A DNA stretch of 37,090 nt from an uncultured Clostridia bacterium (GCA_945485605.1 CALYSG010000001.1:1-37090); one strand, 5' to 3'. Positions 1 through 8,409 are shown, counted from the stretch's first letter. The notes: generated by a model not told the origin, from the letters alone. A program made the numbers and translations.

Positions 1-12
1 TCTTTCCCTTTC

Positions 13-197
13 AGTGAATAATCCGCGAGGTTTGGGTGCAGGCACTGCCTGCCCGCAAGCCTTTGAAAAGGCTTGACCTAAACTTTAAAACAGGCGAAAA
101 GATGAAGCCTGTCGACCTTCCCGCTGACATCAGCTCCGGGTGAAATCTTCACACTTCGGTGAATAAACTGCGAGGATCGGATCCCGGCACTGCCGGG
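13..197. repeat. Dispersed hairpin-rich intergenic repeat, copy 1
   Basis: This stretch shares several blocks with 8839-9154. A block with a 7-bp stem (CAAGCCT/AGGCTTG, 56-75) is followed by an ACTTTAAAAC tail, and matches 9012-9047. A block beginning GGGTGAA and ending GTGAATAAACTGCGAG (about 138-174) matches 9095-9131. Small 6-bp hairpins with an ACT loop lie at 38-52 (GCAGGCACTGCCTGC) and 183-197 (CCCGGCACTGCCGGG). The outer bases of the hairpins differ between copies but still pair. There is no convincing ORF. The element starts at or before the window edge and ends directly against the stop codon of the neighbouring minus-strand gene. It may also act as a 3' processing or termination structure, but there is no T-tract on the minus strand. 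Confidence 0.75.
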
Positions 198-198
198 G

Positions 199-741
199 TT
201 ATCTCAGATACGTTCTTCCGCAGGTGCGGCGGAAGATCTTCATGATCCGCTCGTCCGCATTGAAGTAAAAGACGCACTTTTTGTCGCTCTCGTCCCTGAA
301 GATCATAAAATACACGTCCTCGCGGTCGGGGTAAAACGTCCCCACATACTCTGCCTCGGGTTTCTCGTCGCGTATCTTGTCCCTCCAGACGTCATTCATG
401 GGCGCGATAAGTATCGCGTCGGCGAGCCTTGTCGAGAAAAACTCGCGCCTTGATCTCCCGTGATATATCACCGAAAAGCTGAGATATCCACCCATGAGCT
501 CGTACTCGTATTCGGGAAAACATCGCCTCCACGTGAAGAACACAAGGAAAAACACCGCCAGCGCCGCCACCGCCGCAAACTGCACGACATATGGCAGCAG
601 CAGCGGTATGAGCAACGCGGAAAGCACCGGGAATATGAATACACCGATATAAAGAAGGATAAAGAGAACCTTCTTTTTTTTGTACCTCGGATCGCCCCTG
701 TCGGGCTTCACCGAATATTCGCAAAACAGAGAATCGTCCAT
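199..741 (-). CDS. Small two-helix membrane protein, DUF6106-like (tentative)
   Basis: The product is 180 residues. A charged N-terminus is followed by two adjacent hydrophobic segments (about residues 24-45 and 48-70), then a soluble C-terminal half with alternating hydrophobic strands (EYEYELMGGYLSFSVIY, then a segment ending near VFYFNADERIMKIF). This order recalls DUF6106-type proteins of Clostridia, in which a TM hairpin precedes a small beta-rich domain. That assignment is from memory and unverified. The ATG overlaps the stop codon of the upstream phosphodiesterase gene (TGATG, one shared base), so translation is probably coupled. It is the last gene of the 3615-to-199 operon. Function unknown. 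Confidence 0.8.
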   Translation of the reverse strand: MDDSLFCEYSVKPDRGDPRYKKKKVLFILLYIGVFIFPVLSALLIPLLLPYVVQFAAVAALAVFFLVFFTWRRCFPEYEYELMGGYLSFSVIYHGRSRREFFSTRLADAILIAPMNDVWRDKIRDEKPEAEYVGTFYPDREDVYFMIFRDESDKKCVFYFNADERIMKIFRRTCGRTYLR

Positions 742-1487
742 CAGTCGGCATAGCCGAGCACTCGACGCGCTACGTCGGGTGTGTTTGTGATAACTGCGTC
801 ACAACCCGCTTCGGCAAGTGCTCTGACCGCTTCGGGATCGTCGCACGTCCAGGGGTGAACGCGGATACCTCTCTTGTGGCACTCCTCCACATATTCGGGG
901 AAGAGCGAGATCTGGTCGTACCTCGGGTGCGAGGCCTTTGCCGGAATGTTCGCACAGTATTCCCACGGCTTTATCATATTGAAGCCGTAGAGCGGTGCGA
1001 CGAAGGCGTCGGGATCGACCTCAAGCATTCTGACGAGCTGGAGATGGTTGAAGGACGAATAGATAAGCCTGTCCTGCATACCGTACTTCTTTGTGACCTC
1101 GGCAAGTGCCGCGGGCATACGCGGATCGGCTGACTTTATTTCGACGTTTATGATCATATCGGTCGGCTTTATGAGTTCGTACAGCTCTTCGACAGTAGGG
1201 ATCCTCACTCCGGTGAGCGCCTTTTTGAACTTGTATCCGAGGTCGAAGTGCTTCAGCTCCTCAAGGGTATAGTCGGTGACAAGTCCCTGACCGTTTGAGG
1301 TGCGGTCGAGCTTCTCGTCGTGAAGGATCATTATATGACCGTCCTTTGAAAAATGGACGTCGGTCTCGATTCCGTCAGCCTTCATTTCGACTGCAAGAGC
1401 AAAGGCTTCCATAGTGTTTTCGGGTGCGTAGGCGCAGGCGCCGCGGTGTGCGATGACGAGCGTTCTCTCGGTAAGTGTCTTAGCCAT
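741..1487 (-). CDS. Glycerophosphodiester phosphodiesterase (GDPD family)
   Basis: The product is 248 residues, the usual size for a single-domain cytosolic GDPD. It hydrolyses glycerophosphodiesters such as glycerophosphoethanolamine to glycerol-3-phosphate and an alcohol. The TIM-barrel signature is intact: His14-Arg15-Gly16, then DGIETDVHFSKDG with metal ligands Glu41 and Asp43, then catalytic His56-Asp57 in ILHDEKLDRTSNG. Later strands contain NVEIKS (third metal Glu) and a C-terminal HPWTCDDPEAVRAL helix. There is no signal peptide, so action is likely inside the cell. The start has an AAGGAG site 8-10 bases upstream. It lies between the lipoprotein gene and the small membrane-protein gene in a phosphodiester-directed operon. 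The family call is firm; the substrate is not known. Confidence 0.93.
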   Translation of the reverse strand: MAKTLTERTLVIAHRGACAYAPENTMEAFALAVEMKADGIETDVHFSKDGHIMILHDEKLDRTSNGQGLVTDYTLEELKHFDLGYKFKKALTGVRIPTVEELYELIKPTDMIINVEIKSADPRMPAALAEVTKKYGMQDRLIYSSFNHLQLVRMLEVDPDAFVAPLYGFNMIKPWEYCANIPAKASHPRYDQISLFPEYVEECHKRGIRVHPWTCDDPEAVRALAEAGCDAVITNTPDVARRVLGYAD

Positions 1488-1517
1488 GATCTTAATCTCC
1501 TTTTTTGTTTTTCAGTG

Positions 1518-2291
1518 TCAGTAGGTGGGGGCTTCAAGTTTCCACTGTCCTGCCGAATATGTGAAGTAGAGCTTCACGGTGTGCCAGCTGTACCCTGCGG
1601 GGACGCTTTCCCATTTATCGACGTCGGGCGACGAGCTGTCAAGCGCAAAATCCTGATAGTAACCCTGTATTTCAACGATCAGAGTCGTCGAGCTGCTCGG
1701 AGCGACTATTTTCATCGTCGAGTAGTCATACTTTGTCTGTCCGCCGCGATCCTTTATGAAGTTCATTCCGGCACCGTCGATGTATTTGTACTTTGTGAGG
1801 ATACAGGTACCCTCTTCTTCGTTTTTGTCCTCACGGTAGCGGGCGCGGATCTTGTAAGACTTTCCGCCGACAAGGACGACGTCGCCCTCGAATGCCGCGC
1901 GCATGACCTTAGAAAGGTAATCGTCGGTGTAGACCTTCGACGCCGCCTCTTTTATCTGTTCATAGCTGACATACTGGCTTACAGCCTTTCCGTTTTCATC
2001 GCGGTAGGTCGATACGACGGGGGAATAGAGGATCTCCGCCGTTTCCTCGTCACTGTAATAATTTTCGTATCTTTTTATCTCGTCGGTATAATCAGCGGGC
2101 AGTCCCGACTGATCGAAGGTCGTCACAAGTCCGTCGCCGAAGAGGATATCGTTTATCTCAAATGATGCCTCGATAAGTCCTTCAAGCGTCGCGCGGAGCT
2201 CTTCTGTAAGCTCGGGCGGTTTTGATGCACAGCCCGTGAGCGAGCCGAGAAGGATAAGCAACGCAAGGAGCGCCGGTAAGATTTTTTTCAC
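1518..2291 (-). CDS. Hypothetical secreted lipoprotein
   Basis: The product is 257 residues. A lysine-rich start and hydrophobic core are followed by a lipobox Leu18-Thr-Gly-Cys21, so the mature protein should be lipidated at Cys21 and held on the outer face of the membrane. The start is GTG (2289-2291) with a GGAGG site seven bases upstream. The mature part is mixed alpha/beta, rich in Tyr, Asp and Glu, with a C-terminal WESVPAGYSWHTVKLYF segment suggesting an NTF2-like or small beta-sandwich fold; that fold guess is weak. It sits between a phosphodiesterase and GDPD in the same operon, so a role in handling exported phosphodiester substrates is possible. No family was recognised. Confidence 0.8.
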   Translation of the reverse strand: MKKILPALLALLILLGSLTGCASKPPELTEELRATLEGLIEASFEINDILFGDGLVTTFDQSGLPADYTDEIKRYENYYSDEETAEILYSPVVSTYRDENGKAVSQYVSYEQIKEAASKVYTDDYLSKVMRAAFEGDVVLVGGKSYKIRARYREDKNEEEGTCILTKYKYIDGAGMNFIKDRGGQTKYDYSTMKIVAPSSSTTLIVEIQGYYQDFALDSSSPDVDKWESVPAGYSWHTVKLYFTYSAGQWKLEAPTY

Positions 2292-2316
2292 TGATCTGCC
2301 TCCGGGGGAAAAGTTT

Positions 2317-3615
2317 TTATTTGAGTATCTCGTCGATCGCGTGACCGTCGACGCCGGGCATCTCTACGCCGAGTATCTTCGCGTAGGTCGGTGCCTCGTC
2401 GACCGTTTCGCGGCGCTCGAGAATTACACCCGATCTGATGTCGGGTCCGAAGCCGAAGAATACCGGCTGAGGTCCGAGGTCGGGGTAATAACCGTGCGTT
2501 GCCCTTCCGAAGCGGTAGTCGGTAAGGTCCATAGGAGCTACCATCGGGCTCTTCCAGTCCTCCGAGAAGGACGAATAGCCGTCGGTATGGATAACGAACG
2601 AGAAATCACCGTAGAGGTGGTCGCGCTCTGCGGCTTCTTCGGCGGTAAGGACTTCTCCGATCCCGTAGATGCCCTCGTCGCGCATAAATTTAAGAAGGTC
2701 GTAGGTCTTCTGCCATGTTTCCGTGTCGGCGGGATCCTTGAGCCTTATCTGCGCCGACATACCCGTCGAATGGCAGTAAGCCTTCCAGTCCTTCAGAGTG
2801 CCGTCCGCGTTTATCTCCATAAGTCCGTTACGGGCGAACATAACGTTCGGCTTCATGTTGCGGACGATATCGATCTGACCGTGGTCGGATACGAGGAAGA
2901 AGTTCGTCTCTTCAAAGGTTCCGGCTTCACGTGTCGCGTTGATAAGGTCGTAGAACCATCTCTCGGTGTCCTCAACGCCCTTTGTGACGTGTTCATTGAA
3001 TACGCCGTATTTGTGGCGGTAGTGGTCGACGTCGCCGGTGTGGAGCATAAGCAGGTGAGGCTTATACATACGGAGAACGTCGCAGCATACGTCTATGAGG
3101 AACTGATCGGTCTGCGGGTGGCTGCGGATCTTGAAGCCGTGGATATGCTTATCGACGATCTCGTCCCAGAATTTCTGAGACGTTCCGCCTCGGCGGAATG
3201 CCTCGTACTTTGTGTCATCGGGGCTCTGAGGCCAGTATTCGGGAAGGTTGTAGTCGATGTACTCGTGACCTCCCGTTACGGGCCAGAAGGCGTTCGCGGT
3301 GGTAAGACCGGCTTTCTTTGCCGCCGTGAAGATATCGGGGACCTTCACCGCGCTGCTGAACCAGTTCCACGGTACACCCTTGAGCATACCCGGATGGAAT
3401 TCCGAGTTATTTGTGACACCGTGCTTGCCGGGATAGCAACCGGTCATCATCGTCGTGTGGCAGGGATAGGTTACCGAGGGATAGATCGTGCGCATCTTGC
3501 GAACCGCCGAGCCCTTCTCAAACAGCTCTTTGAACATAGGCTTTTTGAGAAGATATTCCATATCCTCCCAGACCATCGCGTCGCAGGAAAAAACAACAAC
3601 TCTGCTCTGTGACAT
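2317..3615 (-). CDS. Alkaline-phosphatase-superfamily phosphodiesterase / nucleotide pyrophosphatase
   Basis: The product is 432 residues. It has the type I phosphodiesterase/nucleotide pyrophosphatase layout: metal-binding Asp12 in VVVFSCDAM, nucleophile Thr49 in YPSVTYPCHTTMMTG, then CYPGKHG. DVDHYRHKYG and VSDHGQ supply further metal ligands, and the late ATHGYYPDLGP supplies the last His. There is no signal peptide, so the enzyme is probably cytosolic, unlike many exported relatives. It is the first gene of the operon that continues with a lipoprotein, GDPD and a small membrane protein. It is driven by a strong promoter at 3655-3683 and preceded by an AAGGAAG site. It likely cleaves phosphodiester or phosphonate bonds in nucleotides or phospholipid headgroups; the actual substrate cannot be read from sequence. 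Confidence 0.9.
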   Translation of the reverse strand: MSQSRVVVFSCDAMVWEDMEYLLKKPMFKELFEKGSAVRKMRTIYPSVTYPCHTTMMTGCYPGKHGVTNNSEFHPGMLKGVPWNWFSSAVKVPDIFTAAKKAGLTTANAFWPVTGGHEYIDYNLPEYWPQSPDDTKYEAFRRGGTSQKFWDEIVDKHIHGFKIRSHPQTDQFLIDVCCDVLRMYKPHLLMLHTGDVDHYRHKYGVFNEHVTKGVEDTERWFYDLINATREAGTFEETNFFLVSDHGQIDIVRNMKPNVMFARNGLMEINADGTLKDWKAYCHSTGMSAQIRLKDPADTETWQKTYDLLKFMRDEGIYGIGEVLTAEEAAERDHLYGDFSFVIHTDGYSSFSEDWKSPMVAPMDLTDYRFGRATHGYYPDLGPQPVFFGFGPDIRSGVILERRETVDEAPTYAKILGVEMPGVDGHAIDEILK

Positions 3616-3654
3616 AATTATCTTCCTTTCAGATCAAATATTATTATCAGGAAA

Positions 3655-3683
3655 ATTATATAACCCTTTGCCCGAAAAGTCAA
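3655..3683 (-). promoter_or_regulatory. SigA-type promoter for the phosphodiesterase operon
   Basis: On the minus strand, TTGACT (3678-3683) and TATAAT (3655-3660) are separated by exactly 17 bases. The start codon lies about 40 bases downstream. This is the only good promoter ahead of the four-gene minus-strand operon. Confidence 0.8.
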
Positions 3684-3721
3684 GCGTTTGCGCGTTACTT
3701 AAAAATTTTTCGCCTTTTGAC

Positions 3722-3750
3722 TTGAATAAAATGAGCTTTTACGCTATAAT
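3722..3750 (+). promoter_or_regulatory. SigA-type promoter for the 3784 gene
   Basis: TTGAAT (3722-3727), a 17-base spacer and TATAAT (3745-3750) lie upstream of an AGGAGG ribosome site (3773-3778). The TTGACT five bases further upstream would give a 22-base spacer and is less likely. The promoter diverges from that of the minus-strand operon, with the two -35 boxes about 40 bases apart. Confidence 0.7.
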
Positions 3751-3783
3751 AACAAGAGTAATTCTGAATCTCAGGAGGCTTTT

Positions 3784-4560
3784 ATGGCTGCAAAGATCAA
3801 GGTGTGTACCTTTAACCTCAGGATCAATACGTCAAAGGACGGGATAAATCAGTATACCAACCGAGAAGGCAGGATCCTCGACGTGATAAAGAGAGAGATG
3901 CCCGATCTGATCGGTTTTCAGGAAGCGAACGATATGATGCGGGACCGGCTTACCGACAGTCTTGCGAGGGATTATGCCGTATTCGGCTGCGGAAGAGAAA
4001 AGGACTGCACGGGAGAATCGGCGGCGATCGCGGTCAGACGGGGAAAGTTCGCCGTGCTCTCGGTCGATAATTTCTGGCTCTCCTTCACTCCCGACGTTCC
4101 GGGCTCGACCTTCGGGGGAGATCAGAGCAGCTGTCCGCGCGTGACGACCTGCGTGCGGCTTCGTCTCCTTGAGAACGGAGAGTACGTGAGATTCTGCAAC
4201 ACTCACCTTGACCACAAGGGCGAGACGGCAAGGCTTCTCGGCATTGCCGCTATTATGCAGTACATTACGAAATTTGAGGACAGGTTTATCCTCACGGGTG
4301 ACTTCAACGCCCGCCCCGAGAGCAGTGTCATTGCCGATGTGAAGGCGCTGACCCATTGCGGCAGGCAGATAAAGGAGGCCACCGAGACCGTCCCCGTGAC
4401 CTTCCACGGCTACGGGAACCCCGAAAGTCTTCGTAAGATAGACTATATCTTCACCGATGCGGAGGCTCTGCCCGACGAGGCGTATGCGGTAGTCGAGCCG
4501 CCGATCGACGGGATCTACGTATCCGACCATCATCCGGTCGTAGCGTATATAAAGCTTTAA
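3784..4560 (+). CDS. Endonuclease/exonuclease/phosphatase (EEP) family hydrolase
   Basis: The product is 258 residues, single domain, with no signal peptide. The EEP (DNase I-like) motifs are in order: FNLRIN (Asn11), IGFQEAN (metal-binding Glu47), NTHLDHKG, TGDFNARP (Asp/Asn pair), KIDYIFTD, and the terminal SDHHPVVAYI with the catalytic Asp-His. Members include sphingomyelinases, sugar-phosphate and inositol phosphatases and nucleases. The short soluble form resembles the cytosolic clade often linked with carbohydrate or phospholipid genes. It is monocistronic, with its own promoter and a strong terminator, and divergent from the phosphodiesterase/GDPD operon. Three phosphodiester-cleaving enzymes side by side suggest related substrates. 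The family is firm; the substrate is unknown. Confidence 0.9.
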   Translation: MAAKIKVCTFNLRINTSKDGINQYTNREGRILDVIKREMPDLIGFQEANDMMRDRLTDSLARDYAVFGCGREKDCTGESAAIAVRRGKFAVLSVDNFWLSFTPDVPGSTFGGDQSSCPRVTTCVRLRLLENGEYVRFCNTHLDHKGETARLLGIAAIMQYITKFEDRFILTGDFNARPESSVIADVKALTHCGRQIKEATETVPVTFHGYGNPESLRKIDYIFTDAEALPDEAYAVVEPPIDGIYVSDHHPVVAYIKL

Positions 4561-4658
4561 AAGCTCTCACCCGCAACTGCCGAACGGGAATGCCGTCGTC
4601 GTGAGGTGTCCCGGCAATCGGTCGGCAAGCTCTTTTGAAAACGGGTTCGTATATTTTA

Positions 4659-4704
4659 TGGGGTAGGACTTTCCCGAAGGAAAGTCCTACCCCATGAGTT
4701 TTTT
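4659..4704 (+). terminator. Rho-independent terminator after the EEP gene
   Basis: A perfect 15-bp stem (4659-4673 with 4680-4694) has a six-base loop and is followed four bases later by six T residues (4699-4704). The minus-strand side lacks a comparable T-run, so it mainly ends the plus-strand transcript. cinA converges on it from the right and may use the same stem weakly. Confidence 0.88.
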
Positions 4705-4722
4705 CAATTTTTCACAGACCGA

Positions 4723-5985
4723 TTATTCTGTTTCTCTCAGCGCAAGGTGCAGGGCATGACTGGCAGAGACGTACCTGATGTAGTCGCGGTCGCGCATGGG
4801 TGAGAGCGAGAGCCGCCTGACCTTTACACCTTGCTTACTTGAAACGGCGACGAATACGGTGCCGACGGGCTTTTCGGGACTGCCTCCGCCGGGGCCTGCG
4901 ATACCTGTTGTCGATATACCGAGGTCGGTGCCGAGCGCCTGTCTTACTCCCTCCGCCATTTCGGCGGCGGTCTGCTCCGATACTGCTCCGAATCGGTCAA
5001 GGGTCTCCTTTTTAACGCCGAGGAGGCGCACCTTTGCATCGTTTGAGTAGGTCACCGCCCCGCCGACAAACACATCGGAGCAGCCCGCAACATCGACGAT
5101 GCGCTTTGCCGCAAGCCCCCCGGTGCAGGATTCGGCGCAGGATATAGTCAGCCCCTTTGCGCGCAGGTGCGCAACGAGAGACGCCTCGATCGAGCCTGTG
5201 TCAACACCGTAGACGAACTCTCCGACGCCTTCGGTCGAGAGGATCTCGTTTACCTTGGCGTCGCAAAGGCTTTTTGCCTCCTTTTCACTGTCTGCGAAAG
5301 CCGTTACGCGGATCCGAACCTCGCCTTCCTTTGCGTAGGGGGCGACCGTGGGATTCACGCCGGAGTCCATCATGGGCTTAAGAATGCTCTCGACCGCCGA
5401 TTCTCCCTTGCCGAAAATTCCGATATTGCGGCTGACAAGGGTACCGTGTCTGCGCGAGAGCAACCAAGGCCTAAGCTCCTTCTCAAACATATTGACCATC
5501 TCGGACGGAACGCCGGGCATCATTGCGATGCTGTGTCCCGATTCGTCGGTGAGGATAAGTCCGGGAGCCGTTCCGCGGTCGTTCGGAAGGAGTATCGCGC
5601 CCTCCGGCACCATAGCCTGACGGAGGTTGTTTTCGGTCATTTTTCGCCCCGTGAGGGTGAAGTATTTTTCTATCTCGGCTTTGACCTCTTCGTTAAGAAT
5701 AAGCCTTCTGCCGAGAAGTGATGCCGCCGTTTCGCGCGTGATGTCGTCGCAGGTAGGGCCGAGTCCCCCCGTTACTACGGTGAGGTCATTTTCCGAAAGT
5801 GAGTCTGAGAGGGCGTTTTTGAGCCTTTCTTCGTTGTCGCCGACGACCTCCTGATGATATACCGAGATGCCGAGCGAGGCGAGCTCGCGCGACAGATACG
5901 CGGCGTTTGTGTTTACTATATCGCCGAGAAGCAGCTCTGTGCCGACGCAGAGTATCGCGGCGGTCCTTATCTGATCGTTTTTCGT
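4723..5985 (-). CDS. cinA: CinA-family protein (MoaB-like domain + nicotinamide-nucleotide amidase), non-ATG start
   Basis: The full-length product is 420 residues, normal for CinA. The N-terminal MoCF/MoaB-like domain begins ILCVGTELLLGDIVNTNAAY, with VVTGGLGPTCDDITRE near residues 70-90. The C-terminal NMN deamidase domain has ISCAESCTGGLAAKRI, AVTYSNDAKVRLLGV and STTGIAGPGGGSPEKPVGTVF. It recycles NMN to NaMN; in competent bacteria it is tied to competence. The frame is open from 5985, but no ATG, GTG or TTG lies in it before the Met at 5640, which would cut off the whole N-terminal domain. A GGAGGG site (5997-5992) lies six bases before an ACG codon (5983-5985), exactly where ATG is expected. 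ACG is either a rare start, a point mutation or a consensus error. The gene follows leuS by about 20 bases. Confidence 0.85.
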   Translation of the reverse strand, partial: TKNDQIRTAAILCVGTELLLGDIVNTNAAYLSRELASLGISVYHQEVVGDNEERLKNALSDSLSENDLTVVTGGLGPTCDDITRETAASLLGRRLILNEEVKAEIEKYFTLTGRKMTENNLRQAMVPEGAILLPNDRGTAPGLILTDESGHSIAMMPGVPSEMVNMFEKELRPWLLSRRHGTLVSRNIGIFGKGESAVESILKPMMDSGVNPTVAPYAKEGEVRIRVTAFADSEKEAKSLCDAKVNEILSTEGVGEFVYGVDTGSIEASLVAHLRAKGLTISCAESCTGGLAAKRIVDVAGCSDVFVGGAVTYSNDAKVRLLGVKKETLDRFGAVSEQTAAEMAEGVRQALGTDLGISTTGIAGPGGGSPEKPVGTVFVAVSSKQGVKVRRLSLSPMRDRDYIRYVSASHALHLALRETE

Positions 5986-6006
5986 AAAGATCCCTCCCGG
6001 TGAAGG

Positions 6007-8409
6007 TTATCTGACAACTATATTGACTATGCGGTTAGGCACCGAGATCTCCTTGACGATCGTTTTTCCCTCTATGAAGGGCAGAACGCGCTCGTCGGCC
6101 TTAGCCTTTGCAATAGCCTCTGACGCGGGGCAATTCATCGGAAGCTCGACCGTTGCGCGGAGCTTTCCGTTTACCTGAACGGCGACCTCCACCGTGTTGT
6201 CGACAGTCTTGCTCTCGTCGTACTCGGGCCAGGGAGAGAGCGAGCAGAGCTTCTTTTCGCCAAGGCTCTCCCATATTTCCTCGCAGATGTGAGGAGCAAA
6301 CGGGCAGAGCAGGCGGACAAAGACCCCGAGCTCTTCGCGAGTGAGAGTTCCCGCCTCGTAAATTTCATTGATGAGTGACATCATTGCGGCGATCGCCGTG
6401 TTGAATTTCATACTTTCGATGTCCTCGGTGACCTTTTTTACCGTTTTATGGAAGCTCTTTGCGAGCGCAGGAGTCTCGCCCTTGCCCGCAAGAAGGTCTG
6501 TAAGACCGGCAACGCGGTCAAGGAAGCGTTTGCAACCCTTGACTCCGTTTTCAGACCACGGAGCGGCGGCGGTGTAGTCACCCATGAAGAGGGTGTAGAC
6601 GCGTAGGACATCGGCACCGTATTCGTCAACGACATCGTTCGGATCGACTACGTTGCCCTTTGATTTTGACATTTTCTCGCCGTCGGGACCGAGAATAAGT
6701 CCCTGCGCCGTGCGCTTTGCGTATGGCTCGTCGCATGGGACTACGCCGAGATCGTAGAGGAACTTGTGCCAGAATCTCGAATATATGAGGTGGCGCGTGA
6801 CGTGCTCCATGCCTCCGTTGTACCAGTCGACGGGCATCCAGTAATTGAGCTTTTCGGGATCGGCAAGGCATTTTTCGTTGTGCGGGTCGATATAGCGGAG
6901 GAAGTACCACGACGACCCCGCCCACTGCGGCATCGTGTCGGTCTCGCGGTGAGCCTCACCGCCGCACTTCGGGCATTTGCAGTGAACGAAGGAATCGATC
7001 CGTGCGAGCGGGGACTCGCCGTTCTGACCGGGAGCGAATTCCTTCATTTCGGGAAGCCTTAACGGAAGCTCCTCATAGGGTACCGCTACCATGCCGCATT
7101 TCGGGCAGTGAATGATCGGGATCGGCTCACCCCAGTATCTCTGGCGGTTGAAAGCCCAGTCCTTCATCTTGTACTGAACTCCGCCCTCGCCGACGCCGAG
7201 CTTTTCAAGCTCCTCGATCGCCCGTGCGATCGAGTCCTTCTTATTTGTATAGCCGTTGAGGAAGCCCGAATTGACCATCTCGCCGTCACCGGTGTAAGCC
7301 TCTTTTTCGGTGTCGCCGCCTTTTATCACCTCGATCACCTCAATGCCGAACTTCTTCGCGAAGTCGAAATCGCGCGGATCGTGTGCGGGGACCGCCATTA
7401 TGGCACCCGTGCCGTATCCCATCATAACGTAGTCTGCGATGTAGATCGGGATCTCCTTGCCCGTGAGGGGATTCTTTGCGGAGAGCCCCTCGAGCTTCAC
7501 GCCGGTCTTATCCTTGACGAGCTGGGTGCGTTCGAATTCTGTTTTTTTCGAACATTCGGCGCGGTAGGCTTCGACCGCGTCCATATTTTTTATCCTGTCC
7601 GAATATTTGTCGATCATAGGATGTTCGGGCGCCATGACCATGAAGGTAACGCCGAACAGAGTGTCGGGGCGGGTCGTGTAGATACGCAGCTTATCGTCGG
7701 TGCCGGTAAGGCTGAAGTTGACAAATGCGCCCTCGCTCTTGCCGATCCAGTTGATCTGCTGCTGCTTGATGTTCGGAAGGTAGTCTGCATTTTTCAGGCC
7801 CTCAAGCAGTCTGTCGGCGTATTTCGTTATGCGGAGGTACCACACGTCCTTCGATTTCTGAACGACGTCGGAGTGGCATATATCGCACTTGCCGCCCTGG
7901 CTGTCCTCGTTCGAGAGGACGACCTTGCAGGTAGGGCAGTAGTTCACGAGAGTCTTGTCTCGGAAAGCAAGCCCGTTCTCGAACATTTTGAGGAAGATCC
8001 ACTGTGTCCAGCGGTAGTAGTCCTCCTCGGTCGTGTCTATGACTCTGTCCCAGTCGAAGGAGAATCCGACGCGGCGGAGCTGAGAGGTGAATCTCTCGAT
8101 ATTCTTATCGGTGACGGTGCGGGGGTGCATACCCGTCTTTATGGCGTAGTTCTCGGTCGGGAGTCCGAAGGCGTCAAATCCGATCGGGAACATGACGTTG
8201 TAGCCCTCCATGCGGCGCTTGCGCGAGATGACCTCAAGTCCCGAATAAGCCTTTATGTGTCCGACGTGCATGCCGGCACCGGAGGGGTAGGGGAACTCGA
8301 CGAGAGCGTAGAATTTCTTCTTATCGCTCTTGTCCTCGGCGTGGAATGCCTTTTCCGCGTCCCATCTCGCCTGCCATTTTTTTTCGATATTCTTAAAATC
8401 GTTTCTCAT
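6007..8409 (-). CDS. leuS: Leucyl-tRNA synthetase
   Basis: The product is 800 residues, the normal size for bacterial LeuRS. It charges tRNA-Leu with leucine in the cytosol. Class I signatures are present: HVGH (residues 48-51) as the HIGH box and KMSKS (579-583). Zn-ribbon cysteines are seen in CPTCKVVLSNEDSQGGKCDIC and again in CPKCGMVAVP and CKCPKCGG. The CP1 editing domain includes IYTTRPDTLFGVTFMV (TTRPDT) and GYGTGAIMAVPAHD. The C-terminal anticodon and TGS-like parts end in NIVNIVVR-type sequence. It lies 26 bases after the HIT gene and just before cinA, so all three are probably co-transcribed from the leucine T-box promoter at 9476-9504. The specifier there reads CUC (Leu), matching this gene. 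Confidence 0.98.
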   Translation of the reverse strand: MRNDFKNIEKKWQARWDAEKAFHAEDKSDKKKFYALVEFPYPSGAGMHVGHIKAYSGLEVISRKRRMEGYNVMFPIGFDAFGLPTENYAIKTGMHPRTVTDKNIERFTSQLRRVGFSFDWDRVIDTTEEDYYRWTQWIFLKMFENGLAFRDKTLVNYCPTCKVVLSNEDSQGGKCDICHSDVVQKSKDVWYLRITKYADRLLEGLKNADYLPNIKQQQINWIGKSEGAFVNFSLTGTDDKLRIYTTRPDTLFGVTFMVMAPEHPMIDKYSDRIKNMDAVEAYRAECSKKTEFERTQLVKDKTGVKLEGLSAKNPLTGKEIPIYIADYVMMGYGTGAIMAVPAHDPRDFDFAKKFGIEVIEVIKGGDTEKEAYTGDGEMVNSGFLNGYTNKKDSIARAIEELEKLGVGEGGVQYKMKDWAFNRQRYWGEPIPIIHCPKCGMVAVPYEELPLRLPEMKEFAPGQNGESPLARIDSFVHCKCPKCGGEAHRETDTMPQWAGSSWYFLRYIDPHNEKCLADPEKLNYWMPVDWYNGGMEHVTRHLIYSRFWHKFLYDLGVVPCDEPYAKRTAQGLILGPDGEKMSKSKGNVVDPNDVVDEYGADVLRVYTLFMGDYTAAAPWSENGVKGCKRFLDRVAGLTDLLAGKGETPALAKSFHKTVKKVTEDIESMKFNTAIAAMMSLINEIYEAGTLTREELGVFVRLLCPFAPHICEEIWESLGEKKLCSLSPWPEYDESKTVDNTVEVAVQVNGKLRATVELPMNCPASEAIAKAKADERVLPFIEGKTIVKEISVPNRIVNIVVR

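Noticed and set aside
183..197. CCCGGCACTGCCGGG as terminator of the minus-strand operon
   Set aside because: There is no T-tract on the minus strand after it, and the same hairpin is a module of the dispersed repeat.
2236..3612. 458-codon plus-strand open frame
   Set aside because: It is exactly antisense to the phosphodiesterase gene, whose motifs and ribosome site are clear; long mirror frames arise from the codon bias.
3717..3750. TTGACT at 3717 as -35 of the EEP gene promoter
   Set aside because: It would need a 22-base spacer; the overlapping TTGAAT at 3722 gives 17 bases.
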